From Flagellimonas lutaonensis (GTDB taxonomy: Bacteria; Bacteroidota; Bacteroidia; Flavobacteriales; Flavobacteriaceae), in NCBI RefSeq assembly GCF_000963865.1, contig NZ_CP011071.1, positions 3,210,260 through 3,274,259 of the forward strand: DNA of 64,000 nt, in the 5' to 3' direction. The first letter of the stretch is position 1. Each line of letters begins with the position of its first letter. The notes under the pieces were generated by a model. It had not been told where the DNA came from, searched no databases, and saw only the letters and a program-made list of their open reading frames with translations. Positions 7,717 to 16,978 of the stretch are shown in pieces. Position numbers and translations under genes: made by a program.

Positions 7717-9258
7717 ATGCGACGACTCCTACTTTTGATCATTCCCCTACTGCTGCTGATAGTATCCGTATCATGCAGAAAAGACTTTGATTATGCCCTG
7801 GGCAGAGGCAATCTGAGATTTTCAAAAGATACCGTATTTCTTGACACCGTTTTTACCAACATAGGTAGTGCCACCTACACCTTAAAGGTCTACAATACAT
7901 CGAACAAAGACATTGCAATACCCTTTGTCGGGTTGGCCAAGGGAGAACAAAGTGCCTATCGGCTCAATGTAGACGGACGGGCGGGCAAAACATTTGCGAA
8001 CATACCGCTACTTGCCAAAGACAGCCTTTATGTGTTTATCGAGACCACTTTTGATATTTCCAACCTATCACAGAACGAGTTTTTATACACTGATTCCCTA
8101 ATCTTTGGGGCCGATGGCAAAGAACAAACAGTTCAATTGGTCACCTTGGTCAAAGATGCTGTTTTTTTATACCCTTCTAGATTGACGGATGGCACCAAGG
8201 AAACCATACCACTGGGATTTGATGAAGAAGGAAATGAAATTCGGGTAGAAGGGTTTTATTTGAAGGATGAACAACTCAGGTTCAAGCAAGAAAAACCCTA
8301 CGTAATTTATGGCTACGCCACAGTCGCAGAGGGAAAAACACTTACTATTGATGCGGGTGCCCGTATCCATTTTCATAAAGATTCAGGAATCTTGGTGCAA
8401 GAAGGCGGCTCGATGCAGGTAAATGGTTTGCCCAGCGAAAACGAAGAAATAAAGGAAAATGAGGTCATTTTTGAAGGAGACCGCCTCGAACCAGTATATG
8501 CCGATATTGCCGGCCTGTGGGGTGCCATCTGGCTGGCCGAGGGCAGCATAGACAACCGTATTGAACATACCACTATAAAGAACGGCACCGTAGGTATTTT
8601 GGTCGAGGGCAACACCAATGATCCTGAACCGAAGCTGCGACTCAGAAATGTGCAGGTTCTAAACAGTTCAAGTGTCAATCTTTGGGCCGTGAACACTGCT
8701 GTGCAGGCTGAAAACCTAGTGTTGGGCAATGCGGGTTTCAGCTCGCTCTATTGCCAGTTGGGGGGTACATATGATTTCAAGCACGCTACCATCGCAAATT
8801 ATTGGGATGATGGCTTTCGGGGCGGTCCGGCCGTATTGATCGACAATTTCATAGAAACGCCCTCCAACGCAACAGGTACTGATTTGGTAGCGGCCACTTT
8901 TACAAACTGTATTATTGACGGAAACAAGAATATTGAATTATTGCTGAAAAAGAATGATTTGTACGAATTTCGGTACGCCTTTACCAATTGCCTTATTACC
9001 TTCAACGACGTCAATGGGCAGTATTTGGCGAACAGTTTGTTCGACTTTCAAGACATTGAACATTATCAAAATATATTGCTCAATGCCAATGCCGAATTTA
9101 TGGCACCGGCCCAAAACAACTTTTTGATCGGCGAAGGTTCGGAAGCCATTGATGCCGGAGATGTGGATACGGCTCTTTCGGTACCCTTTGACATTCGGGG
9201 CGTTGACAGAACCCAGAGCCCAGATGTGGGGGCCTATGAATATGTTCTTGAAAATTAA
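7717..9258 (+). CDS. Lipoprotein with parallel beta-helix region
   Basis: A 513-residue protein from the ATG at 7717, which starts MRRLLLLIIPLLLLIVSVSC, a lipoprotein signal with lipobox Cys20. A beta-sandwich-like part with repeated YxLxVYN strands follows, then a right-handed parallel beta-helix-type region (about 220-430) with repeated short strands and Asn/Gly turns. The C-terminus AIDAGD...DIRGVDR...DVGAYEY matches the ending common in choice-of-anchor/beta-helix surface proteins of this phylum. It is likely exposed on the outer membrane. The gene starts shortly after the thioesterase stop and is probably the last of the three-gene unit. No catalytic residues for a named polysaccharide lyase were identified, so no substrate is assigned. 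Confidence 0.8.
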   Translation: MRRLLLLIIPLLLLIVSVSCRKDFDYALGRGNLRFSKDTVFLDTVFTNIGSATYTLKVYNTSNKDIAIPFVGLAKGEQSAYRLNVDGRAGKTFANIPLLAKDSLYVFIETTFDISNLSQNEFLYTDSLIFGADGKEQTVQLVTLVKDAVFLYPSRLTDGTKETIPLGFDEEGNEIRVEGFYLKDEQLRFKQEKPYVIYGYATVAEGKTLTIDAGARIHFHKDSGILVQEGGSMQVNGLPSENEEIKENEVIFEGDRLEPVYADIAGLWGAIWLAEGSIDNRIEHTTIKNGTVGILVEGNTNDPEPKLRLRNVQVLNSSSVNLWAVNTAVQAENLVLGNAGFSSLYCQLGGTYDFKHATIANYWDDGFRGGPAVLIDNFIETPSNATGTDLVAATFTNCIIDGNKNIELLLKKNDLYEFRYAFTNCLITFNDVNGQYLANSLFDFQDIEHYQNILLNANAEFMAPAQNNFLIGEGSEAIDAGDVDTALSVPFDIRGVDRTQSPDVGAYEYVLEN

Positions 9259-9314
9259 CTGGTTAACTTCAAACCAAAACATCCTAAAAGTGTGGTGTGC
9301 TTGCCCGCAAAGTC

Positions 9315-9328
9315 TTCAACAAGTTGAA
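9315..9328. promoter_or_regulatory. Palindrome TTCAACAAGTTGAA upstream of LytTR gene
   Basis: Perfect 6-bp arms around AA, about 100 bases before the LytTR regulator. It shares CAACAAGTT with a second palindrome at 9403-9417. It could be an operator, but no terminator-like T-run follows directly and binding is not shown. Confidence 0.35.
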
Positions 9329-9402
9329 AATCATTGATTTTTTGTGGAAAAACCCCATTTTTTTTAAGGTAAAAATGCAGTCTACATTTAGTGGTACTCG
9401 CT

Positions 9403-9417
9403 AACTTGCAACAAGTT
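9403..9417. promoter_or_regulatory. Palindrome AACTTGCAACAAGTT before LytTR gene
   Basis: Perfect 6-bp arms around CAA, ending 8 bases before the ATG at 9426. Together with 9315-9328 it gives two copies of CAACAAGTT in the same orientation 92 bases apart. This arrangement suits an autoregulatory site that would block translation initiation or promoter clearance. Confidence 0.35.
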
Positions 9418-9425
9418 ATCGTACC

Positions 9426-10157
9426 ATGGATTATACCTATGCCATAATTGATTCTGATGCGGCGACCAATCTACAACTGCAAATGCAAATGCAAGAGTAT
9501 GGTGACTTTACCTGTGCCGCGAACACCACAAACTTGACCGATGGCCATAATGCCATTTTAAAGTTTTCACCCGATGTGGTTATGATCAATTTGGGCGGAG
9601 AAGGCCCCGATTGTTTCCATATGGTCAGTGAACTGAACCGTTACCTGTCTAAAATACCCCTATTGATAGGTTTTGCACGAGACAAACAATACGCCTACAA
9701 TGCCATCAAAAATGGGTTCTTCGATTATTGGTTGTTGCCCCATGACGAATTTGAAATACGAAAGACCATTCTTCGCATTAGAAAGCACATGCCGGTCGAA
9801 AACGTACCCACCAACATATGTTTAAAGTCGTACCGTGATTACCACTACCTGAATACTGACGACATTCTATATTTAAAGGCCGATAACAACACCACCGATT
9901 TTGTCATGAAAGACGGCAACGTAATAAGTGCCTACAAAACACTCAAAACATTCGAAAAAAAACTGCCCGAAAGTTTTATTCGCATCCACCAAAGCTACAT
10001 ATTGAACTCAAAATATGTGGCACGCATCAATTTTGGGAAATCAATATGTACCCTGAAGAATGTTGAAGGCCAGTTGCCCTTCTCAAAATCATACCTTGAT
10101 CGGGTTGATGAACTAAAGAACATCCTGTCCAAAAACAGCATCAAGGCCTCTGATTGA
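9426..10157 (+). CDS. LytTR-family regulator with degenerate receiver
   Basis: A 243-residue protein. Residues 1-120 have the receiver fold, with strands at AIIDSD, DVVMINLGG and PLLIGFA, but the phospho-acceptor position is Asn55 rather than Asp, and the conserved switch Lys (usually in a KP motif) is replaced in DYWLLP at 100-105. Residues 135-235 are a LytTR DNA-binding domain, with the family pattern around DILYLKADNN and FIRIHQSYILN. It is probably a phosphorylation-independent transcription regulator. Two palindromes precede it, and a small lipoprotein and a sensor kinase gene follow on the same strand. No LytS-type kinase is adjacent. Confidence 0.88.
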   Translation: MDYTYAIIDSDAATNLQLQMQMQEYGDFTCAANTTNLTDGHNAILKFSPDVVMINLGGEGPDCFHMVSELNRYLSKIPLLIGFARDKQYAYNAIKNGFFDYWLLPHDEFEIRKTILRIRKHMPVENVPTNICLKSYRDYHYLNTDDILYLKADNNTTDFVMKDGNVISAYKTLKTFEKKLPESFIRIHQSYILNSKYVARINFGKSICTLKNVEGQLPFSKSYLDRVDELKNILSKNSIKASD

Positions 10158-10241
10158 TAAAATTCTAACAGATTTACCCCGTTTACTCGCAGACTCGGGG
10201 CATTTACTTTCGTTTTTTTTAGACACTACACCTCGTCTAGG

Positions 10242-10267
10242 GTAATTTCTACCTTGTAAGAAATTAC
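10242..10267. promoter_or_regulatory. Inverted repeat GTAATTTCT-N8-AGAAATTAC
   Basis: Perfect 9-bp arms separated by 8 bases, ending 37 bases before the ATG of the small lipoprotein. No U-run follows, so it does not look like a terminator. It may be an operator for the neighbouring LytTR or LuxR-type regulator, or a leader hairpin stabilising the mRNA. Confidence 0.45.
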
Positions 10268-10304
10268 TTAATAACCTAATTATTAACCAAAACGAGACAC
10301 TAAA

Positions 10305-10475
10305 ATGAAAAAGACACTTAGCATTATGGCCCTATTGGTATTTGGACTAGGAATGATTGCCTGCGAAGCTGAAACCAATCTAGAAGACACAGAAGCCCTA
10401 TTTGAAAATGTGGATGAAATGTCCTGCGATGGATGTGGACAAAGTTCTGGTGACCGGGATGAAGGTGGAAATTAA
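10305..10475 (+). CDS. 56-residue Cys-containing lipoprotein
   Basis: The ATG at 10305 opens a frame of 56 codons ending at TAA 10473-10475. The signal MKKTLSIMALLVFGLGMIAC has a lipobox at Cys20, so the mature peptide is only about 37 residues and acidic. It ends with CDGCGQSSGDRDEGGN, containing a CxxC pair. It has its own hairpin upstream and a strong terminator downstream, indicating a separately transcribed, probably abundant message. It sits between a LytTR regulator and a TPR sensor kinase. No family was recognised. A signal or ligand role for the adjacent sensor, or a surface-anchored metal/redox peptide, are possibilities only. Codon use matches its neighbours. Confidence 0.75.
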   Translation: MKKTLSIMALLVFGLGMIACEAETNLEDTEALFENVDEMSCDGCGQSSGDRDEGGN

Positions 10476-10494
10476 ATAACATATATATCCATAT

Positions 10495-10532
10495 AAAAAG
10501 CCCCAAGCTGCTTTCAGTGTTGGGGCTTTTTT
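10495..10532 (+). terminator. Rho-independent terminator after small lipoprotein
   Basis: The stem AAAAAGCCCCAA / TTGGGGCTTTTTT has a 13-14 base loop and a T-run on the plus strand. It ends 20-30 bases after the lipoprotein stop and before the sensor kinase start at 10562, isolating the small gene. Confidence 0.85.
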
Positions 10533-10561
10533 ATATCTTGTAGGTAGTGTTAGCGAATTTT

Positions 10562-12673
10562 ATGACAGAATTTACTACAAGAACCAACTACCTCTTCTTT
10601 GTTCTGCTGGTTGTTTTCCAATGGGGTTGCCAACAAAAAAAAACAGACCCCCAGGCGAAAAGTGGCCTTCAGGACAGCACCTCTATTTGGATTGCCGAGG
10701 CCCGAAATAATAGTGAGTTATCGTTTGAAGACAGGGGGCAACTGCTCCGAAAAGCACTGCAATATGCCCAGGCCCACTATGCTGACAGCACCTTGACCAA
10801 AACGTATTCGACAATTTCATTGGCCTATAAACGCTTGGGCGATACCGCACAGTTTAAAAAAGTCAATGCCAATCTGATGACTCTTGCAAAAAAGGTAGGC
10901 GATTACCAAGCACTGGGCGAGGCCCATTGGGATTTAGGCGATTATTACAAACTATCAAAACCCGATAGTGCCTACTTCCACTATAAGGAAGCTTACCACA
11001 AATTTTTGGAAGCTGACTTAGAAGATAGGGCTAAGGATTACCCTGGACGAATTTTATACGCCATGTCTTCGACAAAGCATAATAGTAAAGAATATGTAGG
11101 TGCCGAAAAAGATATTGTACAGGCCATCGAATTTTTCAAAGAAAAGGGAATGGAACATCGGCTATTTGAATCTTATAACCTGTTAGCCAATATTCAAAAT
11201 AATTTGGGCAACTTTGACAAAGCTTTGGAATACCATTTGTTGGCCAAGGAGTATTTGGATAAGGATTCTAAAAACTGGTTTGGCAATTACATTTTTAACA
11301 AGAACAACATTGCTTATGTCTATTTTCAAAAAGAAGACTATAACAAGGCTGCTCAGCTATACAATGAATTAGTAACTATCGACAGTCTCAAGACCAAAGA
11401 ACCCCTATCATATGCCCGGGCATTGGGTAGCTTGGCGTATGCCAAATTTAAGAACGGTGAAACCGATATCGATGGCATCAAACAATTGCTAGACGAATCT
11501 GACAGTATTTTGACCCAGTTGGGCAACACCTATACAAAGGCCAGAAACCATGAGTTCAGGGCCGAAATTTTGGCCCACGAAAAGGATACGGCCAATGCCA
11601 TACAACAGGCGATGACCTCAAAACAAATTGCAGAAGAGACCAACAACAACGACCGTTTGTTGAGCAGTCTTGAACTATTGACCAAGATTGATAAAAAGAA
11701 TAGCGCCAAACATGCCAGTGCCTATTTCAATTTAAGCGAAACCTTACAAGCGCAAGAGCGGGGCATTCGCGACAAGTTTGCCCGCATACAGATGGAGACC
11801 GATGAAATAAAGGAAGAGAACGTGGCCTTGGCCCGAGAGATCAAAATATGGTCTGGGGTTGCCCTCGCCGTATTTTTGTTGGCCATTGCCGGATATGTCA
11901 TCTATGCGCAGAGGGTGAACAACGAGAAGTTGAAATTTCAACAAAGGCAGCAAGAAAGCAACCAAGAAATCTATAACCTGATGCTGGCCCAACAAGGCAA
12001 ATTTCAAGAGGGTAAGCAATTAGAACAAAAAAGAATATCAGAAGAGCTACATGACGGAATTTTGGGTCAAATGCTTGGCATACGCCTTATTTTGACCGGA
12101 CTGAACGAACGAAACGATGAGTCTGCCATCAACCAAAGGGCCGAGCTCATTGAGAAACTTCGCGAACTAGAGGAAGAAATACGGACCATTTCACACGAAC
12201 TGAACGAGGCCTCTTACCGGAAAATTCATAATTTTATTGTGGCCATCGACGATTTGGTGAAAACTATTGGCGAGTCGGCAAAGATCAATTGTTCGTTTAC
12301 CTATGATGAAGATATGGATTGGGACAAGCTTGCTGGCAACCTCAAGATAAATGTGTACCGAATCGTTCAAGAGTTGCTTCAAAACTGTGTAAAACATGCC
12401 AAGTGCACCAATGTTTTGGTAAATTTTGAGACGGTCGATGATAAGCTCAAGGTAACCGTCAAAGATGATGGCAAAGGGTTCGACACCCAAAAAGGAAAGA
12501 AAGGAATTGGATTAAAAAATGTAATTTCGCGGGTAGATAAAATGGGTGGCACCTTAGAAATTGACAGTAAAAAAGGTAAGGGCACCACTATTAGTGTGCG
12601 CTTCGACAAAAAATACAGCGAAGATGTGCCCATTGGCAGTTTTGTAGGTTTGAACCCATTGCAACAAGTTTAA
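10562..12673 (+). CDS. TPR sensor histidine kinase (HisKA_3 / NarX-like)
   Basis: A 703-residue protein from the ATG at 10562. The N-terminus (RTNYLFFVLLVVFQWGC) is a lipoprotein-like signal. Residues about 35-400 are TPR-type helical repeats (for example NLLANIQNNLGNFDKALEY) facing the periplasm. A transmembrane helix, VALAVFLLAIAGYVIYAQ, lies near 440-460, followed by a coiled coil and a HisKA_3 phospho-acceptor SEELHDGILG with His497. The HATPase domain at the end has DDGKGFD and GIGLKN boxes. It autophosphorylates and should pass phosphate to the response regulator encoded 20 bases downstream. The ligand is unknown; TPR sensors of this type usually sense proteins or peptides. A GTG at 10547 is an alternative start. 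Confidence 0.92.
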   Translation: MTEFTTRTNYLFFVLLVVFQWGCQQKKTDPQAKSGLQDSTSIWIAEARNNSELSFEDRGQLLRKALQYAQAHYADSTLTKTYSTISLAYKRLGDTAQFKKVNANLMTLAKKVGDYQALGEAHWDLGDYYKLSKPDSAYFHYKEAYHKFLEADLEDRAKDYPGRILYAMSSTKHNSKEYVGAEKDIVQAIEFFKEKGMEHRLFESYNLLANIQNNLGNFDKALEYHLLAKEYLDKDSKNWFGNYIFNKNNIAYVYFQKEDYNKAAQLYNELVTIDSLKTKEPLSYARALGSLAYAKFKNGETDIDGIKQLLDESDSILTQLGNTYTKARNHEFRAEILAHEKDTANAIQQAMTSKQIAEETNNNDRLLSSLELLTKIDKKNSAKHASAYFNLSETLQAQERGIRDKFARIQMETDEIKEENVALAREIKIWSGVALAVFLLAIAGYVIYAQRVNNEKLKFQQRQQESNQEIYNLMLAQQGKFQEGKQLEQKRISEELHDGILGQMLGIRLILTGLNERNDESAINQRAELIEKLRELEEEIRTISHELNEASYRKIHNFIVAIDDLVKTIGESAKINCSFTYDEDMDWDKLAGNLKINVYRIVQELLQNCVKHAKCTNVLVNFETVDDKLKVTVKDDGKGFDTQKGKKGIGLKNVISRVDKMGGTLEIDSKKGKGTTISVRFDKKYSEDVPIGSFVGLNPLQQV

Positions 12674-12692
12674 CCAATTAATTTTTATCGTT

Positions 12693-13361
12693 TTGAAGAC
12701 ACTGAGGATTTTAGCGATTGATGACCATGAGATGACGATGTTGGGCTATAAGTTCATATTGGAACGAATCGTCTTCGACGATTACAACATAATTGTTGAT
12801 ACGGCTAACACTTTCGAGCTTGGCAAAGAACGCATTGAAGAATCGGTAAATTCGTTCAAATACGACATTATATTTTTAGATGTACAGCTGTTTCCGCCGA
12901 ACGAAGACCAACCCCATAACGGTGAAGATCTGGGTCTATTGGCCCGAAAGCTGGCGCCAGAATCAAAAATCGTATACATGTCGTCGTTCAGCGATAACTA
13001 TAGGATCAACAGTATTTTAAAATCGGTTGATCCCGATGGCTATTTGGTAAAAACCGACATCGACCCAAAAACACTGGAGGATGCCATCAAGACCATCATT
13101 AATGGCACCCCCTATTATTCGGCCAAGGTACTGGAGGCCATTCGAAAAAAGATGTCTACCGATATTGTTTTGGACGAAAAAGACAAAAAGATACTGTATC
13201 ATCTATCCATAGGAACTAAGACCAAAGATCTAGAAAACCACGTGCAGTTATCATCATCTTCCATCGAGAATAGAAAAAGACACCTAAAATCCCTTTTTGG
13301 TACCGAAAACAAGAACGACCTGGCTTTGATCTTAGAAGCCAAAAAGAGAGGATTTATCTAA
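12693..13361 (+). CDS. Response regulator with LuxR/NarL-like HTH
   Basis: A 222-residue protein beginning at the TTG at 12693. The receiver domain has the acidic pair in LAIDDHE (residues 9-10), the phospho-acceptor Asp63 in IIFLDVQLF, and Ser/Thr and Lys switch positions in VYMSSF and YLVKTD. Residues about 155-215 form a LuxR-like helix-turn-helix with LSIGTKTKDLENHVQLS, somewhat diverged from classical LuxR. It follows the HisKA_3 kinase by 20 bases, so the two form a cognate pair. Output genes are not evident in the immediate sequence except possibly the small lipoprotein upstream. No ATG lies close enough to replace the TTG start. Confidence 0.88.
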   Translation: MKTLRILAIDDHEMTMLGYKFILERIVFDDYNIIVDTANTFELGKERIEESVNSFKYDIIFLDVQLFPPNEDQPHNGEDLGLLARKLAPESKIVYMSSFSDNYRINSILKSVDPDGYLVKTDIDPKTLEDAIKTIINGTPYYSAKVLEAIRKKMSTDIVLDEKDKKILYHLSIGTKTKDLENHVQLSSSSIENRKRHLKSLFGTENKNDLALILEAKKRGFI

Positions 13362-13554
13362 AATTTTCTTTTGCAAAGTTTGCGGATAGTATCACTTTCA
13401 TCGATTTTAACTTTTTTTTAACAGTCTCTTTTCTACAAACTCACAGAAACCCTAAAAATTCTGTGGTTTTCATATAATCCTTCAAGTCCTGATTGTTCTA
13501 ACTTAGGGGATAGAGAGGGAATCTTTTCTTCTATCATATCTAAAATAGGAAGCT

Positions 13555-14211
13555 ATGGCAAGAAGGATACAACATTACAAGTTTGAAGATAAGCGCATTG
13601 AAGGAATTGAGCCATTCAGGAAAAAGTTAGGGCGAAGCTTTTTTGCCGATGTGGATGTACGACTGGTAAACGCCAAAACCGGAAAACCAGAACTTGTTGT
13701 TGATTTTCATTGCAATTATTCGCTTACCCATTGTCTATATCATTTCAGAAATGGCTCTTGGGGAAACTTTGACCAAAATCTATATCGCACTACTGGCATT
13801 AACGAGCTTGAATTGCAGTTGGGCAACCTTCAAAGGAAAAATCCGTTTGAGATAGATATTGCCGAGTTATCGCTTCATTTTACCGATACCTCGTTGGTGG
13901 TTTCCAAAATTCCCAACAATAGCATTGCAGAACAGTTTGGAAAAATCATTTCGGCCGTGAGCGGCAATTTTGCCCATTTCACCAAACACATGACCGAAAT
14001 GCCCTACGAGATATTTGTGCCTGTCTTCACTGAGTTTTCAATGATGCCCCACGCCAATGTGCTCTACAGATATGGTGGGCATCTAAGACAACCCATGGGC
14101 TTTTTTGAATACTGGGCGCTTTACTTCCACTCCAACGAAGAGGGTGAAGCAGCTATCTATGACCTAAAGAACCGGGAAATTACCGAAGGTGATTTCTTGT
14201 TGTTGCCCTAA
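13555..14211 (+). CDS. Conserved hypothetical protein (218 aa)
   Basis: The ATG at 13555 starts a 218-residue cytosolic-looking protein without signal peptide or membrane helices. It has mixed alpha/beta character with aromatic-rich strands ([25 protein letters not shown]) and two His/Cys clusters, but no motif I can name. It converges with glyA and overlaps its 3' end by 4 bases. The 193-base upstream region contains a hairpin (CACAGAA...TTCTGTG) and no obvious promoter box. Base composition and codon use match the housekeeping neighbours, so it looks resident rather than acquired. Confidence 0.75.
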   Translation: MARRIQHYKFEDKRIEGIEPFRKKLGRSFFADVDVRLVNAKTGKPELVVDFHCNYSLTHCLYHFRNGSWGNFDQNLYRTTGINELELQLGNLQRKNPFEIDIAELSLHFTDTSLVVSKIPNNSIAEQFGKIISAVSGNFAHFTKHMTEMPYEIFVPVFTEFSMMPHANVLYRYGGHLRQPMGFFEYWALYFHSNEEGEAAIYDLKNREITEGDFLLLP

Positions 14212-15482
14212 GCATTGAACAGTGGCCTATGGCTCATCAATTCGTTGACTTTGGTTCGAACAGCCGCAATCTTGGCATCATCTTCGGCACTCAGTAACAC
14301 CTCGTCGATATAACCAACGATTACCTCCATATCGTCTTCTTTTAGGCCCCGGGTCGTTATGGCCGGGGTTCCAAAACGAATTCCTGAAGTGATAAAAGGA
14401 GACTGGTCATCAAAGGGCACCATATTCTTATTCGCGGTAATGGCCGCTTTTTCAAGTGCTTTTTCCGCATCTTTTCCCGTGATGCCCTTATTGCGCAGGT
14501 CAATGAGCATCATATGGTTGTCGGTGCCACCGGAAATGACCTTGTACCCTTTATCAACAAATGCTTTGGCCATGGCGGCCGCATTTTTCTTGACCTGTAC
14601 GATATAATGTAGAAAACTATCGGTAAGCGCCTCACCGAACGCAACCGCCTTGGCCGCGATGATGTGCTCTAACGGACCGCCCTGATTGCCGGGGAAAACT
14701 GCTAAATCCAATAATCCGGACATCTTTCTAAGGTTACCGTTCTTCAATCGTATGCCAAATGGGTTTTCAAAATTCTCGCCCATAAGTATGAGTCCGCCTC
14801 GTGGGCCACGCAAGGTCTTGTGTGTGGTGGTGGTCACGATATGGCAGTGCGGAATCGGGTCGTTCATGATACCTTTCGCAATGAGGCCCGCTGGGTGCGA
14901 GATATCGGCCAACAGCAGGGCATCTACACTATCGGCAATTTCCCTGAACCGTTTGAAGTCCATATCACGTGAGTAGGCCGATGCACCGGCAATAATAAGT
15001 TTGGGCCTTTCCCTATCGGCAATTTCTTGGATCTTATCATAATTGAGGGTTCCTGTTTCCTCATCAACCCCGTAAAAGACCGGTCTATACAATTTTCCAG
15101 AAAAGTTCACGGGCGAGCCATGTGTCAGGTGCCCCCCATGCGCCAAATCGAACCCCAAAATGGTATCTCCGGGCTTAAGGCAGGCGTGGTACACCGATGC
15201 ATTGGCCTGCGAACCTGAGTGGGGCTGAACATTGGCATAGACCGCCCCGAACAGTTCTTTTGCCCTGTCAATGGCCAACTGTTCTACTTCGTCCACTACC
15301 TCACAACCACCATAATACCTCTTGCCAGGGTATCCTTCCGCATATTTGTTCGTTAGCACTGAACCAGCGGCTTCCATCACCTGTGGACTTGTAAAATTCT
15401 CTGAAGCTATCAGCTCAATGCCGCTTATTTGCCGTTCGCGCTCTTTTTCAATCAGGTCAAAAATTTGCTGGTCTCGTTGCAT
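14208..15482 (-). CDS. glyA: Serine hydroxymethyltransferase
   Basis: A 424-residue fold-type I PLP enzyme that interconverts serine plus tetrahydrofolate with glycine plus 5,10-methylene-THF, the main one-carbon source. Visible motifs: IELIASEN near 22-29, the [14 protein letters not shown] stretch at 47-60, PLP-binding histidines in [13 protein letters not shown] (111-123), and the Schiff-base Lys222 in [14 protein letters not shown]. The length is typical (415-430). The start at 15482 leaves the expected N-terminal helix. It is cytosolic and monocistronic, with an AT-rich region of about 250 bases upstream. It converges with the hypothetical gene at 13555. Confidence 0.98.
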   Translation of the reverse strand: MQRDQQIFDLIEKERERQISGIELIASENFTSPQVMEAAGSVLTNKYAEGYPGKRYYGGCEVVDEVEQLAIDRAKELFGAVYANVQPHSGSQANASVYHACLKPGDTILGFDLAHGGHLTHGSPVNFSGKLYRPVFYGVDEETGTLNYDKIQEIADRERPKLIIAGASAYSRDMDFKRFREIADSVDALLLADISHPAGLIAKGIMNDPIPHCHIVTTTTHKTLRGPRGGLILMGENFENPFGIRLKNGNLRKMSGLLDLAVFPGNQGGPLEHIIAAKAVAFGEALTDSFLHYIVQVKKNAAAMAKAFVDKGYKVISGGTDNHMMLIDLRNKGITGKDAEKALEKAAITANKNMVPFDDQSPFITSGIRFGTPAITTRGLKEDDMEVIVGYIDEVLLSAEDDAKIAAVRTKVNELMSHRPLFNA

Positions 15483-15738
15483 GGTCCTTGCTTAAAATTA
15501 GGCGCTAAAAATACAACTTAATCCAATTTCCATCTTTGCAATAGGTGTTTTTTCGCCCATGAGTTATTCAATAGAAATCAACAATCAATTTGTTCTCTAA
15601 AAAGCGAAAGAAACGGGTATTTCATCCCAAACATACTACTGCTTGACGATTTTCGTTATCAAAGGGGGTGACTTTGGCACGGCAGTTGAAATTCTTTTAC
15701 CAAACCCCTTGCCTTGGGCACGGATAAATCAATGAACC

Positions 15739-16923
15739 ATGAAAAAACTATTACTCTTAACCGTTTTGGTCCTGCTGACCGCCTGTAGTGGTGTCAAAAA
15801 AACCCAAGAGGCTTTGAATACCGGTAATTATCCAACCGCTATGTCCAAGGCCATTGCCGAGCTATCTGAGAACAAAACCAAAAAAGGGCATCAAGAGTAC
15901 ATTATATTGCTCGAAAAGGCCTTTCAAAAATATGCCCAGCGCGAAAATGAGCGAATTGCCTTCTTAAAAAAAGATGGCAACCCTGCCAATTTCGAGGCCA
16001 TTTACAATGGGTACGTACAATTGAAAAATTGGCAAGAGCGCATAAAGCCCTTGTTGCCCCTGTATATTTATGATGAAAACCGTGAGGCCTATTTTACTTT
16101 TAATAATTACGACAACGAAATAATTGAAAGTAAGGATGAATTATCATCTTATCTCTATGATAACGCCAATAATCTATTAAAGAACGCCAACGACAAGTAT
16201 GACTACAGAAAGGCATACGATGAATTAAGTTATCTGAATAGGATAAATCCCGGATATGGCGATACCGAATTGAAGATGGAGGAGGCCTATAATAAGGGCT
16301 TGGAATTTGTGCAGGTCGATATCAACAACGACACAGAACAGATTATTCCAGCCAGGCTTGAGGAAGAACTCTTGGACTTTAACACCTATGGCTTGGATAA
16401 TTTCTGGACCCAATACCATACCAAACCGTTGGAAACCATTGCGTACGACTATGCCATGACGGTTGATTTCAAGGAAATCAATATTTCCCCAGAACAGATT
16501 AATGAAAAGCAGATCATTAAAGAAAAGCAGGTGAAAGATGGCTATGAATATCTGTATGACGAAGAGGGCAATGTGGTCAAAGATAGTTTGGGCAATAAAA
16601 TCAAAGTAGACCGCTTGGTAACCGTAAGGTGCGATTTCTATCAGTTCACCCAATTCAAAAGTGCCCAGATCGGAGCCAAGGTAAGTTTCACGGATCTCAG
16701 AAACGGCCAAACCATCAACTCTTATCCTTTGGCCAGTGAATTTGTCTTTGAACATATTTATGCCAACTACGAAGGCGATCGAAGAGCGCTTGACAACGAT
16801 CTTGCCAGACTGCTAAAATTGGGGGCGGTACCGTTTCCTACAAACGAGCAAATGGTCTATGACGCCGGCGAAGAGCTTAAGGCCCGGTTAAAAGAGGTCG
16901 TGAAAAGGCATAGTTTTAATTAA
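15739..16923 (+). CDS. Lipoprotein of unknown function (TPR-like N-terminus)
   Basis: A 394-residue protein with a clear lipoprotein signal, MKKLLLLTVLVLLTAC, with the lipobox at Cys16. The following part is helical (TQEALNTGNYPTAMSKAIAE), resembling TPR helices, with acidic and Tyr/Asn-rich stretches. The C-terminal half is predicted beta-rich (RCDFYQFTQFKSAQIGAK). It is probably periplasmic or on the inner face of the outer membrane. No family name is assigned; lipoproteins of this layout are frequent in Flavobacteriaceae. It ends at a strong bidirectional terminator shared with the convergent ytxJ gene. No operon partner is on the same strand. Confidence 0.8.
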   Translation: MKKLLLLTVLVLLTACSGVKKTQEALNTGNYPTAMSKAIAELSENKTKKGHQEYIILLEKAFQKYAQRENERIAFLKKDGNPANFEAIYNGYVQLKNWQERIKPLLPLYIYDENREAYFTFNNYDNEIIESKDELSSYLYDNANNLLKNANDKYDYRKAYDELSYLNRINPGYGDTELKMEEAYNKGLEFVQVDINNDTEQIIPARLEEELLDFNTYGLDNFWTQYHTKPLETIAYDYAMTVDFKEINISPEQINEKQIIKEKQVKDGYEYLYDEEGNVVKDSLGNKIKVDRLVTVRCDFYQFTQFKSAQIGAKVSFTDLRNGQTINSYPLASEFVFEHIYANYEGDRRALDNDLARLLKLGAVPFPTNEQMVYDAGEELKARLKEVVKRHSFN

Positions 16924-16944
16924 AAAAAAGCCTTATTCAATTAT

Positions 16945-16978
16945 AAAAGCCCTGTGTTCGTAAACACAGGGCTTTTTT
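16945..16978. terminator. Bidirectional terminator between lipoprotein gene and ytxJ
   Basis: The near-perfect hairpin AAGCCCTGTGTT-cgta-AACACAGGGCTT at 16947-16974 has A-run and T-run flanks on its two sides, so it can stop transcription from both directions. It ends at the 3' end of ytxJ (16977). Confidence 0.9.

Noticed and set aside
9259..9425. Riboswitch or leader peptide upstream of the LytTR gene
   Set aside because: Only short palindromes were seen; no known riboswitch core or terminator/antiterminator pair was found.
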